Assembly (NCBI GenBank): GCA_025642065.1
Contig: JAODUP010001282.1
Location: 1 to 64,000, forward strand
DNA length: 64,000 nucleotides
DNA from: Paralvinella palmiformis
Taxonomy: Eukaryota > Annelida > Polychaeta > Terebellida > Alvinellidae
Direction: 5' to 3'
The notes beneath the pieces are model-generated. The model was not told the DNA's origin. It worked only from the letters and a program-made list of their open reading frames with translations, and did not search any database. Below, one piece after another: positions 27,501 to 40,900 of this stretch; the stretch's first letter is position 1, and every line of letters begins with the position of its first letter. The translations under genes and the position numbers were made by a program.

Positions 27501-29389
27501 AAAACCTGGATAATTCTACTTCATTGTTGATCCATATGCAGATCAGCATACACAAAACAGCAGGATGGCACGATTTAGACATAGCACATGAAAAATCCTG
27601 GCGATTACATGTTAAAATAGTATACAGCTTGCAAGCTCAGGTATTTATATATCATAAAAACTCCTTTCTTTAACATTTATCCTCAGGACAATCAAATTAT
27701 TAATTTCTTTAGTAACATTTCCTGAAATTGGTGAATGGTTAACTGGAACAATGAAGCTTGAACGCAACCGATAACATCAAGTCCATCAAATATATTTAAT
27801 GGATACTCACCCTGCAAAACGACACGATATCTACAGAGAGTAGATCTAAGAAACCCTAACAAACCTCGTAGTACATGCATGCAGACTAAATATATTAAAT
27901 AAAAATAGATACTAACAGTTTTATAGTTATAATTCGTATAACAACATAATTATAAATCATGTTAATTTGGCTTAGAATAAGTAGATAAGAGAATTTAGGT
28001 GAACGTTTTTCAGAAATTGTCCTTGCACCGTATCCTCTGTAACATTAATTAGTACAACCCAAAGGCTCGCAGATATCACCATTAAACAGTATTCAATTGT
28101 ATCAAATCCGTTCATGCCAAAAACATCCATATATGATCATAATATTTCAAAGTTATCATGATATCAATTTATTTTAGTCTTCTTGTTAAATAATTTAGTT
28201 CTAGTTAAACTTCCAGTCATCCTGGCTCATTATTGTTATGTGTATTTTGCGTGAGACATAAGGCAACTTAACCTGACAACATTTTTAATACATTTCTAAA
28301 CTCTCAGCCAAATCTATAATTGACACTCACGATTTCTGGCGACGGTACGCGCACAAAATGGACTCGAGGCAATGAGGTACTGTGATGCTGATAATCTCCT
28401 TCTCCACCGGAAGGCCTACTATTATTTTGTCTCGGGTTGGATGACGCGTGTCATCCTAGCTCGTAAGGGCTCTTTGGACCACCCATAGGCTTATTATGTA
28501 TATGGTCTGAAACATGAGCCTAGAACTGGGCACGTAAATGCAAGAATAGGGAAATCTGAGCACTTAATGAGAAAATAAATAATTAATCTGTGGCTCATTA
28601 AGCCATTCTGGTATTACCAATAATGATTTATAGCAGTTCTTAATAACGTGCAGAATTTATTTCCCTGATTCAGTTTAAATGGGTTCCAGCTTTTATTACC
28701 CTTTGCTTGTCATTTGAGATTCATCATTTTCACATTGTTATTTAGTAATGTGGTGCTTAACAAGGAACAAATGACATGCATGCTATGTTAATTGTTCCAG
28801 TGGATAGCAAAGGCGGTGTATACCCTGGACACCTACCTCCATTGTAAATATTAATAGCTTATATCTATCAATCAATGTATGTTTTCTTCTATGAACTATG
28901 CGAAGAGTGAGTGTAGAGCGGGTTTTTGTTTACCTCGGAGCTGTTCACACCTAAGACATATGACAAAGAAATAGATTCCAATGTAAACAAGTAACTTCAT
29001 CGAATTCGAACACTTATATTGATAGTATCAATGCAGTGCTCCTTGCTTCTACGCTGATGGTCATTCTGAGACGTTGATCGATATTTTCCAATAAACCTCC
29101 AAGTTAGGATTCGAATCACACACATAATTATGTATTCAGGATGTTTCAGTAAAGAATCGCATCTCCACCAAATATCACAGATGTGATCAGCGTAGAAGAT
29201 AAATTTTCACTCTAACCAAAGTGCTATAGACTTGTTCTGTGAAACATCAAGACAATTAAATCAAATCTTCCTTTTCAACTTTTTATTTGATGAGTAGGCG
29301 GAAGATCGTCCCCATAGTCTATTAACTCCCCAGTCCATCATCTATTTAATGCATTATGTCTAAACTTCATTCTCCATCGTGTTAATAGT

Positions 29390-30174
29390 TCAACATCCGC
29401 ACAGTTCGTAATGTAGACAGCCCATCATCACAAATTCCACAATGCCAGCAGTCCACCCCGTCAACAATACACCATATCAACAACCCACAGTATGGACAAT
29501 CCACCTTGTCAACAATTCACCATATCAACAACTCATCGTATAGACAATCCACCTCGGCAACAATCCACCATTTCAAAAACGAATCATTGCAACATACTAT
29601 CATGTCAACAACCCATTATATCAACAGATCACCATGTTAAAATGGTAAATTCACTTTCCCCAGCATTTGTGTTTGTTGATTTACATTACTAAGTCCAACT
29701 CCGCTGTTCTGGCCATGTTATATTTAGCTAGAGAAAGGTCTAAATATTTTTGTATCTTGGCGTCTTAGGATGGAATTTTTCTACAGGTGCATAATTCTCC
29801 ATTTTGAAAAGTAATATTACTAACCTTTCGCGTGTATCATCGGGTTATTACTTGTGTCAGATATAGTCTTCTTGGCTTTGACTTAGCCGCCACATTTGCG
29901 CGAGGCCTAATTATATTGGCCCTAGTTTAGCATCTAGCTTATGTCATATGTAATACCCCCATATTTATTTTAGGATAAGAGACAATTTGTCTTATATATG
30001 CGAAGTCTCTTCAACTGTTCAAATGTAGTAAACTTTATCTGTTAAAGCTGCTTTCACTGTTTAATATTGTTCTTCGTTCAAATATTGCATGCGGGTTTGA
30101 TATGCATCTTATTAGGTATAAATGTACACCCACCTGGAATGGCTCTTGGTAATAAAGATGATTTAGAAAATATA

Positions 30175-30211
<37 letters not shown>

Positions 30212-30965
30212 ATACTCCTTTTTATTTAAGCTTAATGTAGCGATCAACGTGTGACACAAGTGATGGGTTATGATGTGCACTTTTATACAACAGTCAACTT
30301 GTGATCTGTGTGAGACGTTTTTAAAATCATCTTTAGTGTAGGTGTCAATGTGTGATATGTGTGTTGCAACATTATATCTATCGTCAGTGGTTATATAGTA
30401 GTTGGGCGTTACGGACTGACAACGTACATTGCACTTCAATATCTGTTTTGATTAGTAATTCATATATATCCAATTCAAGACGCTTACTTTAACTGAAAGA
30501 GTCATATATCTGATTTTTCTATTGTCATATATTAATTGCCACGAATTGAAAGAGACTCATATATAAATGCTATTATTTGTATTGAGATATGTTTTATGCT
30601 AACAATTCGTGTTTCGATTATTCTGCTATATTTCGGTATGATTAAATAATGTCACGAAAATATGAAACTATTATACTATTTCTCTCTCCAGTGAATTAAC
30701 TTACTGAAGCTTAATATGGTTTACTATAACTGCAGGATGAATCTAATCGAAGAAGACTACAGCTACCAAATGTGGAATAACCGTCCATAGTTTCTCTCCG
30801 TATCCAAGTTGATAATTGTAAAACCCAGATGTAAATGGAGAATTATTGAGATACTCAGATGGCATACTTGATCCAGGATCAAACGAAAATAAGATGGTTA
30901 TTATCTGACGATTCAAATTAATCACGATTTTAAAGATGACACCTCCAGGGTAGGTTCGAATTAAA
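29390..30965 (+). repeat. Composite repeat block C, copy B (longest uninterrupted)
   Basis: Minisatellite, tttgttgatttacatt, tcttggcgtcttagg, tgtcatatgtaatac, then ggctcttggtaataaag and (TTA)n (30176-30208), the ~50 bp units (gtgatctgtgtgagac), then ttactttaactgaaagag and tacctccagg-type sequence near 30940. The minus-strand frame over 30035-30439 spans the TTA array and has no counterpart in sister copies. The right end abuts the 3' end of a minus-strand LINE. Confidence 0.75.
29395..29640 (+). repeat. 15-bp minisatellite, second array
   Basis: Degenerate units of ccaccatgtcaacaa (here often caccatatcaacaa), in the same position within block C as at 14185. Confidence 0.9.
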
Positions 30966-33200
30966 GAAAGAAGCTGTTATAATGTCGGAATATTAAATTA
31001 AAACATATTCGGAGCTCATTTAGATAAAATACATTTCATACATAATAAACTGGTTTAATATAATAAATACGCCAATTTAAATAAATGGGTTTTAAGAACC
31101 TTACACAATATGTCTTTACTTACTGCGAGTTTAATGTGGTTTGGGAACTCGTTCCACAGCCTGGGAGCTGATGCTTGGAAGGATCTCCCCCGTACATTGC
31201 TGTATGGCTTCTTGGTACCTTCACAAGTGAATAGGACTCAGATCGGAGCATTTCCACTGGTATATATTTTTCGATTAGATCACTTAGATACAATTGTGCT
31301 GTTCCATTCAGTACTTTGAATGTATGAAATAGGATCTTGTACAGTGATTTTAAACGGTGTTATATGTCCCCTTTTGCGAGTGTGTGTAACCACACGTGAA
31401 GCACAGTTCTGCACTCGCTGTAGGCGTTTTGTCAGAGAGAGGAAAATATTATATGGCAATGCATTGCCATAGTCCAGTCGGGAAATAATAACGGCTTGGA
31501 CTAAAGACTTGCATGTCTCATCATTTATGTACTTACGAATACGTCCTATATTTCTTATTTGACAATAACAGGACTTACATATATCCATTCCTAGGGTATT
31601 ATCTAATATAAGTCCTAGATTTCTAACAGGCATGGAAGAATTTATATAACTGGATCCTACCTTAAGGTGAAGATTCTCATTTTTCTTTAAATGTTGCTTG
31701 GATTCTATTGAAGAAGAAATATTATCCCATTTATCACATGGCTTTACAATCATGTACACTTGTGAATCATCGGCATAACAATGATATTTAAGATTATACG
31801 GTTTAACAATTTCACCAACTGGTTTGGTTTAGATACAGTAATTCTTTTGTCCTAAAACGGATTCCTGTAGTACACCAAAAAGAAGACTTACATCTGACGA
31901 TATTTTATTTGCAATCGAAACACAGTGAGTTTTGTCGGTGAGGTACGACGATACCCAAGTTAAAACCATTTCTTTGATTCCAAAGGAAAATTCTAAACGC
32001 TTCAGCACAATTGTATGATCGATTACGTCGAAAGCTGCGGATAAATCAAACAGAATTAATCCAGTCATGGATCTTTCATCAAGAGCCTCAGCAATGTCAT
32101 TGTGCACTTTAAAGAGAGCAGTTTCCGTTGAATGACTTCTACAATAAATTGTCTAATAAATGTCATTAAGATTATTGGGCTCTAGTGTTCATCTAAACGC
32201 CTTGCTACTACCTTTTCAATAAATTTAGAGATGAAAGGAAAGTTAGAAATAGGTCGCTAATTCTTCATATCTTCTTTATTCAGCCCACATCTCTTAAGCA
32301 GCGAGGTTATGTTGGCTCGTTTCAAACACAACGGCATCACTGACTCGTCCATTGACCTATTAACAATGGCTGTTATCAGTGGTAGAAGTTGATCCAAACA
32401 TTTCTTCAAAAGCCAAGTGGGCAGTGGATCCAAGTCACATGACCTGTTCGGAGATTTTATTATTATCTCCTTGACCTCAACTTCAAAATTCGGACGAAAT
32501 ATTTCGAGCATATTCCCATTCATGCATCTAAGTAAATATTGCAGGTAGTACTTGGGGTATGCTAAATGATCTTATTCCTGATGATTGTCGCTTTCTTCAT
32601 GAACTAATTGCTGAACTTGTTCGCCAGAGATTCAGCAGAAGTAAAATGTGGAAGATTTAAATTTGAGTTACTTCGTATCAATTTCTTAGTTAATATGAAG
32701 AGTTTCTTTTGATATGTTCCACATTCCTCTATCTTTGTGGAATAGAAAAACTTCTTTTCATCAAAAACTAGTGTATTCATTTTTCTATGGAGATTCCTGT
32801 ATATTTTAAATTGCACGATTAAGGAAGTTAGGTTCTCTCTGCTTTCCTCCATATTGTCTTAGCAGATCTATGTTTATTGGAGTATCAAGGAGTTTCTGGT
32901 ATCAACGTGATGATTTTTGAAAACGAAGGAGCAAGGTAATTTATGATACTTTGGACACCTTTGTTAAAGGCTTCAGCCAGTTGGTTTACTGATCGCTCAT
33001 AATTACCCTAGTTTTGAGACGACCGTAGATCCTCAATTAATTCTTTAATATTCATGCCACGACATTTTCTGTGTCTGATCTTTCTTTCTATACTTATCCA
33101 TTTTAGTAATGAACTGTACATCCAGATGATCGCCGAAGGATTTACCTTTGTTACTACTGAGACAAGGGTCAAATACAGAAAGAGTTCCTACTATGATGGG
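30966..33200 (-). pseudogene. Non-LTR retrotransposon (jockey/CR1/L2-type), broken ORF2, minus strand
   Basis: Read on the minus strand: decayed endonuclease-side sequence near 33170-33000 (VNQLAEAFNKGVQSI); 32852-32604; the RT start at 32523-32257 (SCDLDPLPTWLLKKCL); motif A at about 32062 (LILFDLSAAFDVIDHT); a degraded QG motif (FGVLQESVLG); an intact YADD box at 31777-31766; the thumb region in 31759-31280 (ISRLDYGNALPYN, RLQRVQNCASRVVT); and a C-terminal SFQASAPRLWN stretch near 31160. Several frameshifts and stops separate these. The 3' end (about 30966-31085) matches that of the LINE at 56232-57045, so both belong to one family. Confidence 0.92.
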
Positions 33201-33572
33201 ACTCGATTCTCTAGATATGACCAAATATATGCAATTCTATTTTCACTCGGTATGTTCCGCTACACTGATGTCATCAACATTTCTGTATTCATTTATAATT
33301 TTCCTTGGTTGTCTGTGCAATGTCACCATTCTTTTGGTGAATGCATACATATCATTTTGTATAATTAATTAGCCACATCGTTGCCAGCTCAAAGTGATCA
33401 GTGCAAGCACAAACCTATTACGAGTGTTACTCTAGACAAGTGTTATAGTGGCCAATAATGTAAACGAAAGAAATTGTTAGTGTAAGTCATGTAAAAAATC
33501 GTTTTGGATATCAAAAACCTATTTTAATCCAGTATGAATTATAATTGTGCAGCTTACATATTCTATATCTAA

Positions 33573-33573
<1 letters not shown>
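33201..33573. other. Possible further LINE remnant, unassigned
   Basis: May hold decayed upstream parts of the minus-strand LINE, but no continuous frame is readable. The plus-strand frames here are antisense to it and are not supported as genes. Confidence 0.35.
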
Positions 33574-33648
<75 letters not shown>

Positions 33649-33660
33649 ACACACACACAT
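33574..33660. repeat. (AT)n(AC)n microsatellite
   Basis: About 35 AT units followed by a short AC run. Confidence 0.97.
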
Positions 33661-34365
33661 CCCCTTTCTCCCACTCTTTCTACAGTACCTTCAATAATAA
33701 TTCTAGGCAACGGCAGTGTCAGTGGTGAAATCTTTAAAGTGAAATAAACCACGGTGTAATATTATAATAAACAGTGATCAAATTATTTAATAAACATAAT
33801 ATCTGAGTACCATTGGGGGGGGAAAAGATGAGATCTCTATTAGACATAGCTAATGACAACATAATCTTATAGAATAAAATGCACTATAAAATGAGAGTTT
33901 TATCTAATCACAATCGGTGTAACGGTATAAAGATAAAAATCAGTAAGACTTAATGTTCCATAATGAAAATTTAAATGTAATCATATTTATTCAATTTTAG
34001 AATTTACTGCAATATTTCATGGAAACCATTACGTCATGCTACAATATAAAAGGTGATATGTTTCCGGTAGAGTTTAACATTTCAGAAAACTATCAACATC
34101 AAATATAAAGTCTTTAATACTTTGTGTTTTTTCTCTCTCATTTTATCTAGATAAGGAATTACGGGAACCCTTCTATTTAGATTTCTAGATGAGTTAGTTT
34201 CCTTTGAAGGGATGCATACTTTATCAACCAAGTTGTTCCGCTCAGGTCTCTTCAGGGTAAAATAGAGGCTCTAGTTGGGAATTCCGTACTTTTAGTTCAT
34301 GTAATATCATACAAATTATAATGAATTGTATAGACAGTCATAAAAGTAATACTATTACTGAACAG
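33661..34365. repeat. Block H, copy 2, and unassigned flanks
   Basis: About 33850-34080 is collinear with 16420-16720 (ataaaatgagag, atcacaatcggtgtaac, aaaaatcagtaagac). A run of eight Gs lies near 33816. The rest is unassigned. Confidence 0.5.
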
Positions 34366-34368
34366 TTT

Positions 34369-34822
34369 TAGGCCAGTCAGTCTAGCTCATTTTAGGTCTT
34401 GACCCACGATAAATAGCAAAAGAAACGATTCCATCTGTATTCGTTCAAGAATGACCCCCTAAATATAATATTAAAATTATCAAGGAATCTAAATAGGGGA
34501 AGGGGGTCAAATATACTAATTTGTGCTAATTAGTAGCCAAATATAGGAAAACAATGACTTTTGTCAAAACTCTTCTGAATAAATCAATCAAGGTGTCTAA
34601 ACCCATGTTTTCAGTATCCAGAAAATCAATGAAACCATTCTTAACGCGAAAATATATGTTGCATCATGGGTAATATGCAAATTAGTCACACTTTTTTTGC
34701 CGATTTTCAGGGAAATTTCAGATATTATTGTTTTCGTGAAAGATTCTACTGTTGTGATCATTTTTGAGTAAAACCCTATGTTTGATAGGGTCAAGAAAAC
34801 CAACTGATATATTTTAAAGACA
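34369..34822 (+). repeat. Left terminal inverted repeat
   Basis: Pairs with 36290-36716. The inner limit is set where gaaaaccaac...ttttaaagaca stops matching ggttttaagaca on the reverse complement of the right arm. The arms differ by substitutions and small indels, so they are old. The minus-strand frame through this arm and a plus-strand frame through the right arm both read NLHITHDATY, simply because the arms are inverse copies. Confidence 0.85.
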
Positions 34823-35629
34823 ATTATAAAGGGCATAATGGGAAATGTGCTCAGTAGCATTATATAACGTCAAGTTGCTGTCACGAAATCGATGTTAATG
34901 TTTCTTCTTAATCACTGATTTATGCTAAAGGAAAAGCTCCTCCTCAATTATATTTCATCTCTGTAATGTTAAACGTGACCCATCTTCAATATTCTTTGCC
35001 AAGCATTAGAGGTGATTTGTTTTATATTTCCTGCATTGGCCCTCCATATATATTATATATACCCTGCTGTCATTTTGGTTTATATTACGTTTAAGACAAT
35101 AACAATATTTGATTCAAAAGAATTTCCTAAATATGTAACACTAAACAAGTTTTCTTCTAAATGTGAAATGCTATGATGCATCTCTTTTGTTTATGGGTGC
35201 AACACAGGTAGGTTTTATTCCAGTTAGATCACTTTACAGAGAATAGCTTAGGTATTTAATTATTGCATCTGAAGCATGTACGTGGCAGGCTTCATTACGT
35301 GAAACTGATATGGGGTGCCAACTTGATATTTATCATCTGACGGTGTAGGACTATATAAGTCTTTAAGGACATTTATTGTTATATTAAATACATGCTTTAG
35401 TGTTAAATGACCACATTATTTGTCTTATATTCAGATTTGTTGGATCAATATGAATAATTGAGTTGCAAGTGAAGTGGGCCTGCTGCCCTTTGAACACTCT
35501 GATACTATTTTGTAATAAGTCCCAAATACTTAAGAAACATCAATACAAATTATTAATAGGCCACCCGAGCACCAGAAGTTAATTTTGTCCATGTCAGTGT
35601 GTTGTTGATGATGAAATTCTTTTCACTTT

Positions 35630-36330
35630 TTGAGGATATTTAACATTCTCTTTCAAAAGGCTTGCAGTAATACAATGGGAAAATGCGTGTTTTGTGATGA
35701 AAGTATGACGACTTTCAAGCCAACAGTTATTCTTACTAAAAAAGGATGTGATGGCGTAAAAAATACAAGTGAAATCAATGGGAGTTGCATACGAACAGAG
35801 AAAGATCAGAAAGGATTGCAGAAAAAACTTTATCCATCCGGATCAGATATTAAAAGACCTGAAGAGGGATTCGTGCATGCCTCCTGAGCAAAAACACCTT
35901 GTGTATTACGGTCGGAGTCCCCCAAGTTCGATTTCAAGGAACATTGTTTATTCTTTGGTAGATTAGTGAACTACATTGAGGGAACTAAGAGAGGCTATGA
36001 TGTATATCCAGTTAGAACAAAAGATTTCCAGAAAACAGTATTTGAACACTCTCAGAACAGGAAACATGTATGGGCGGATGTAGTCGCTGGAAGATTGGCT
36101 TACGCATTGGACTTGCATGCTGCAGATACAATTTACCATCAAAGTTGTAATGTCAATTTTCGGAGGGGAAAGCAGACCCCACAGCAGTTTTGTTCGATGA
36201 TAGTGCAAAACGATTGAAAGAAGGCAGACCTGAGGAACAGGAGCGGCGTGAGGCCTTTCTGAAAGCCGACTCTTATGTAGAAAAAAGTGACGATGTCTTA
36301 AAACCATTTTCGTTGGTTTCCTTGGCCCTA
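35630..36330 (+). pseudogene. Frameshifted Cys-containing protein remnant inside the TIR element
   Basis: Three pieces in order. The first starts at ATG 35675 with MGKCVFCDESM and runs in frame to about 35790. The second is one frame off (about 35790-35905), with RKDCRKNFIHPDQILKDLKR. The third returns to the first frame (about 35909-36217), with FDFKEHCLFFGR, DVYPVRTKDFQKT, WADVVAGRLAYALDLHAAD and IYHQSCNVNFR. After a stop, another frame reads KEGRPEEQERREAFLK and continues into the right inverted repeat. From memory it resembles the N-terminal part of an uncharacterised protein multiplied in many invertebrate genomes. Function unknown. Paired Cys suggest metal binding (inference). Confidence 0.7.
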
Positions 36331-36716
36331 AGAACATAGGATTAGACTCATAAATGATCACAGCAGGAGAATATTTCACGGAAATTACAAATATCGCAAA
36401 TTGACCCCCAAATCGGCAAATATTTGTGACTAATTTGCATATTACCCATGATGCAACATATTTGTTCTCGTTAAGAATGGTTTCATTGATTTCCTGGATA
36501 CTGAAAACATATTAGACACCTTGATTTACTTATTCGGATGATTCTTCACAAAAGTCTACTTGGCTACTAATTAGCATAAAATATTTGACCCCCTTCCCTA
36601 TTGAGAATCCTTGAGATTTTTAATATGGTGTTTAGGCGGCCATTCCCGAATGAATGCAGGTGAAATCGTTTCTTTTGCAATATGTGGTGGGTCAAGATAC
36701 TAATTTGACTGGCCTA
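36290..36716 (-). repeat. Right terminal inverted repeat
   Basis: Inverse copy of 34369-34822. The end of the protein remnant overlaps its inner edge, so part of the ancestral coding sequence appears to have been captured into, or formed, the terminal repeat. Confidence 0.85.
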
Positions 36717-36834
36717 TTTGTTAAACTATATGTATAATATATATTTATTGTTTGCTTGTTGAAGCATCATTCATTTATGTCGAATCGTGTACACGCATCG
36801 GTATTGTATATGGTATGTCTGTGTGAGTGTTTGT

Positions 36835-37455
36835 GAGCGGGCTTGAGGTATTCTAACCTCAGTATTGTCCTTGTATTATCTTCCCCAGAATAATAGTCAT
36901 CTTGTTTTTTTTAAATGACATTATTATCTATGAGATATGATACATCGATAACTGGAGCTGATATTAGCTTCTTATTCTCGAGACGTAAATGTCGGGAATT
37001 CATCGGATAAATCCTTCCAGTGGAGACCAAGAATACTTTTTTTCTTACACCATCTTTCCGTCCGAATATACACGAATAATTACTGTTATAAACAAAATAA
37101 ACGCAATAACATAAATTGCCATGTGTTACATGTGACTAAATATCTGTATTAAAGCACTTCTGAACAAAATTATGGGGTTTCAATTCAATTATTTGCCCTT
37201 GTTGGGGGTTTTTCTGTGAAGCGAGTCCATTTTGCTTTGTTTATTCATATTTACTCCGTGAACAGAAATGTCAAGTCGACGACAGAGAAAAGTCGAAGTA
37301 GGATGCCATCTTGTCTCTTTGTCTTGTTAATCGGCTCACATACGTAGGTTTGCCACACGATATTTCTTCTCTATAGCTAACAGGTAACGTGTATCCGTAT
37401 TTGTGTAGCAGTAAATAGGTATTTCAGAGACGGGAAGTCTTTATCAGAGAGGTCA
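36835..37455 (+). repeat. Repeat block D, copy 2
   Basis: Collinear with the copies at 24925 and 58040: tctcgagacgtaaatgtc; caccatctttccgtc; gaataattactgttat; attgccatgtgtta; cagaaatgtcaagtcg; ccatcttgtctctttg; tatagctaacaggtaacgtg; tctttatcagagaggtca. Confidence 0.8.
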
Positions 37456-37678
37456 AATTAACCATAGTCCATAGGGTTATTCATTTTAAAATACATGATG
37501 CTTTGTGAAGTAGTAATAGTAGACTGTATCTAATTGTACACATTTTATCATATCAATGGTAGCTTGTTCTAGTTTACCACCACCCGGATATCACACGCAA
37601 ACACTTTTAAAATTTTTGGGTTTTAAATTTTGCTTAAAGTATACGCTTGTAAAACATACAGTACATTACCTAGCATAA

Positions 37679-37696
37679 ATTATATATATATATATA

Positions 37697-37788
<92 letters not shown>

Positions 37789-37831
37789 AGAGAGAGAGAG
37801 AGAGAGAGAGGAGAGAGACAGATCATACGTA

Positions 37832-37910
<79 letters not shown>

Positions 37911-37912
37911 CC
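37679..37912. repeat. Compound (TA)n(GA)n(TA)n microsatellite
   Basis: Three blocks: TA (37679-37784), GA (37789-37817) and TA (37838-37908), with short interruptions that look like unequal expansion of one ancestral array. Confidence 0.97.
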
Positions 37913-40900
37913 GATAACTTGAATATAATGTATTTGAATAGGATATCACTTAAATTATACAGAAACGTTTGTCACGAAGTAAATTCTTTTGTGTTTTAGA
38001 ATTATCTGTGCAATGTTAGGTAAAAGAAACCCGCACGACCTCCTCTGTATTCTTAGTTAATGCCCCTTTTCTGGAAAGAGGTAATATTTTACATTCAAAA
38101 GTTGTGTCTCACAACTGGTTCCTGTTATATATGATGAAACAGAGGAATTGTAGCCGGGACCTTGCTATTTATAATTATTTAGCAGAGTGGCGTCGATTCG
38201 CTATTTGCACACTATTTAAATTGACTTTTTATTGAAATATCTATAGACCTCATCATTTCAAGTTATTAGCTTTTGTTTATGTTTCTATATTGGCAAACAA
38301 TTTAATAAATATTTATCAATAACCTTATCGTATGTAAAATGCTCTAGGCCATGGACTTTGATCTCTTTCAAAGTGCGACGCTTATTACTTATTTCTTACA
38401 AAAGAGCTAGACAATAGAATATGTACATCTTAAAAGGCAAAATAGCCTATTAATTCAGCCTATTAATTCAGAACTATTACGTAATTAGGTTTTAGTATTA
38501 TTAGCGCTACACAGAACCATTAAGCACACTTAGTATGGCACATTATTCCTTCATTGCAGTAAGGTAACAGTGAATATATTACACCAGAGAAAACCAAAAC
38601 ATCAAATCAAAAATAAACTAAGGATAAAATGTTTGAGTAAAAATTAAATTATAACCTTTCTAAAGCAGATGATTTTTAACTTGGATTTTGTAATATGTCC
38701 TCGTAATTAATAAATGTTTCTTTCGAAGATTCAGAAAATCCGTTACCGAAGAAGGGGGTTTAAATTAACATTCCTGGATTTATGTAATTATCTAAATGTG
38801 TGTTCTAGTGTTCTATTGAGACTTTGATGTTATTGTATATAGTGTGTTTTTCGTAGGCTATTTGTGATATCAAGGGAATTAAATTATTTAAATTATCTTG
38901 AAAACCTGGAAGATTAATTGGCTTGCAATCTCGGTTATATGAACTGACAGACAAATAAAGGCGATATTAATAACATAGTTGGCTTATAAGAGTGTGAAAT
39001 TCGGTAACAATTATTGATAAATATAGCAAATTGTAAGTAGATTGTGATTCCGTATGTTTTCCATTCAGGGCCAATAAGCTTAGTGGCAAGGTCTTAGCAT
39101 ATAATTATCGCCCAGGTAATTAAATAAGACCATTAAAGTTTGTTGAGCTATATTGAAACACATTAATCAATATAAAAATCACGTCAAATAATACAACATT
39201 ACTTTAACATTAACGGTTAGTCCGAATGTTTCATTTATTTAATGACGTCTTAGAAAGTGACGGCTATTTAACTTCTACTCGAAGCTGATAATACTTTATA
39301 ATGTTTGACAGTTGATAAAGTTATCCTTGGGGAAATCTACAATTAAGATAACAAGCTTTCATCTCACCAATTCATTCATATTCTCTAATGTCTATCCTTT
39401 ATTGAAATTGCTCAATCTTAGATGCCGGGATTGCTTTCTGATAGTCAAGGTGGTCGGATCCATTCGTGGTCATGGAACTATCAGTTGTGTATGTGTTTGT
39501 ACCAAATCACGTTACTAGCTACGTTTTCCTAACTGAACATGCTTTTTAAATGTAGACATAATTAATTTATGTTGGCAGGATAACATTATAACAAATGCAA
39601 ATCTGTTACATTGGGATCAGTTTCAAGTTGAAGGTTAATATTGAAATGTTTCAAAGGTTTCTTCAAAATTAGAATTACATCTGATATTAAACGTCATGAC
39701 GGGTTACCATTATTTAACGTATATGTGCCTATTATATGCTATGTTCCAACACGACACAACACGTGTAATAGCACTCGATAATTCGATATTTTAGCACATA
39801 TTCCAGGTATGTAAATTCATTGAAGTAATAATCATTTAAATGAATTTTAAACACAAGATAAACTAATAATTTGTTCCTTAATCGGTTTATTACTAAGCTT
39901 ATCGTTAGCCACCAATAGAAAGTAATAATGTAATAATATTCAGACCCACTCACATCAATATGTACTTTATTGATATGTTTTTATCTAATGTGGCTTGATT
40001 TGTGAGTTATACATGTGTTATCTGACCGTACCACGTGTCAAACTGGTGGCCTAGTGATCTATCGCTTAACTAGGATGTAAACAGGAGATATACCACAGAG
40101 TAATACTTCTATATGACATTTTAAATTAAGGATAAACTAGAATCTTGACAAGGATGACCTTGTAAATCTTATCTTGTTACACGTATAGTTAACGATTCGT
40201 CTATCCTGATTATAGATGTCTCCAGGAATGAGGGGAATATTCCGCCTTTGTGATCTGCAGTATTGTAATGGATGTTACAGATGGAAGTGTAGTGAAGTTA
40301 GTGTTACTTTGCTACACATAGATAAGGTGAAATCCTATTCGCCACACTTCGTTTATAAAAACAGTCTTGGAATATTGATCAGTTTACAAACTACATCATT
40401 ACTCTACCAAACATCTTTTCAAATAGCTCAGAGGAAATACAGTTAATTTATACTCAACTGCGTTTACTCGTAGTGAAGTAATTGTCAGCAAAATAATATT
40501 ATAATCTGCTTCCTTACCTTAATTTATCCTGTGATATTTACGTCACAATGCACATTTAATCAGCAGATGGAGCCAGTCGTGATATTAATGAAATACATAT
40601 TATATTAAGACGACAAAATTTAACTGCTTATTTTGATAACGGATCAGACCGTATTTAGTATCACAGTTACTTATAATACCGTAAATTAATTATTTCATTT
40701 TGCTTTAAGATAATTGCAGCAATATCCTGAAGGTTTATCGGATATTTCTTTGTAATACACTATGGAGGTATTTTGTAGTGCTGGCGGTAATAGTAACAGA
40801 GAGCTTAAATATAGAGAGACGGTACTCTTGCCACTTTTTTTTAAATTTGAACCAGTGGCGCCTCCAGCGACCGGAGGTATTTCTCAGATAAACAAAAGCT

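Larger units (their letters stand above)
26340..29340 (+). repeat. Composite repeat block X, copy B
   Basis: Collinear with 52760-55200. Both start with an ACTC/CTCG array, then share ctttgtcaaatagctaa-tggattc, aacagcaggatg-ca-gattta, cagattaaata, gagcacttaatgagaaaataaat, and aatgacatgcatg. No ORF is conserved. It carries a local TA array (26876-26975) and an insert (27190-27500) not present in the other copy. Confidence 0.65.
34369..36716 (+). mobile_element. DNA transposon relic with ~430-450 bp terminal inverted repeats
   Basis: The element starts taggccagtc and ends with the exact inverse gactggccta. The ends are inverted repeats over hundreds of bases. Internal landmarks include cttgacccac / gtgggtcaag, gttgcatcatgggtaatatg / its inverse, and tgtgatcattt / its inverse. 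TTT lies immediately outside each end (34366-34368 and 36717-36719), a possible 3-bp target duplication. The interior holds a frameshifted protein remnant (35630-36330) and about 800 bp of unassigned sequence on its left. No DDE transposase was recognised, so the superfamily is open. Confidence 0.85.

Noticed and set aside
30035..30439. 134-codon minus-strand frame
   Set aside because: It crosses a TTA array giving poly-Asn and lies within block C. The sister copies at 15130, 43310 and 56200 do not keep the frame.
33054..33368. Plus-strand frames of about 100 codons with hydrophobic stretches
   Set aside because: They are antisense to the decayed upstream part of the minus-strand LINE and contain no recognisable domain.
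34597..34860. 87-codon minus-strand frame as a gene
   Set aside because: It lies in the left inverted repeat. The NLHITHDATY similarity to the right arm follows from the arms being inverse copies.
40216..40446. 76-codon frame with several Cys
   Set aside because: No domain, no flanking splice or promoter evidence, and a length expected by chance in this much sequence.
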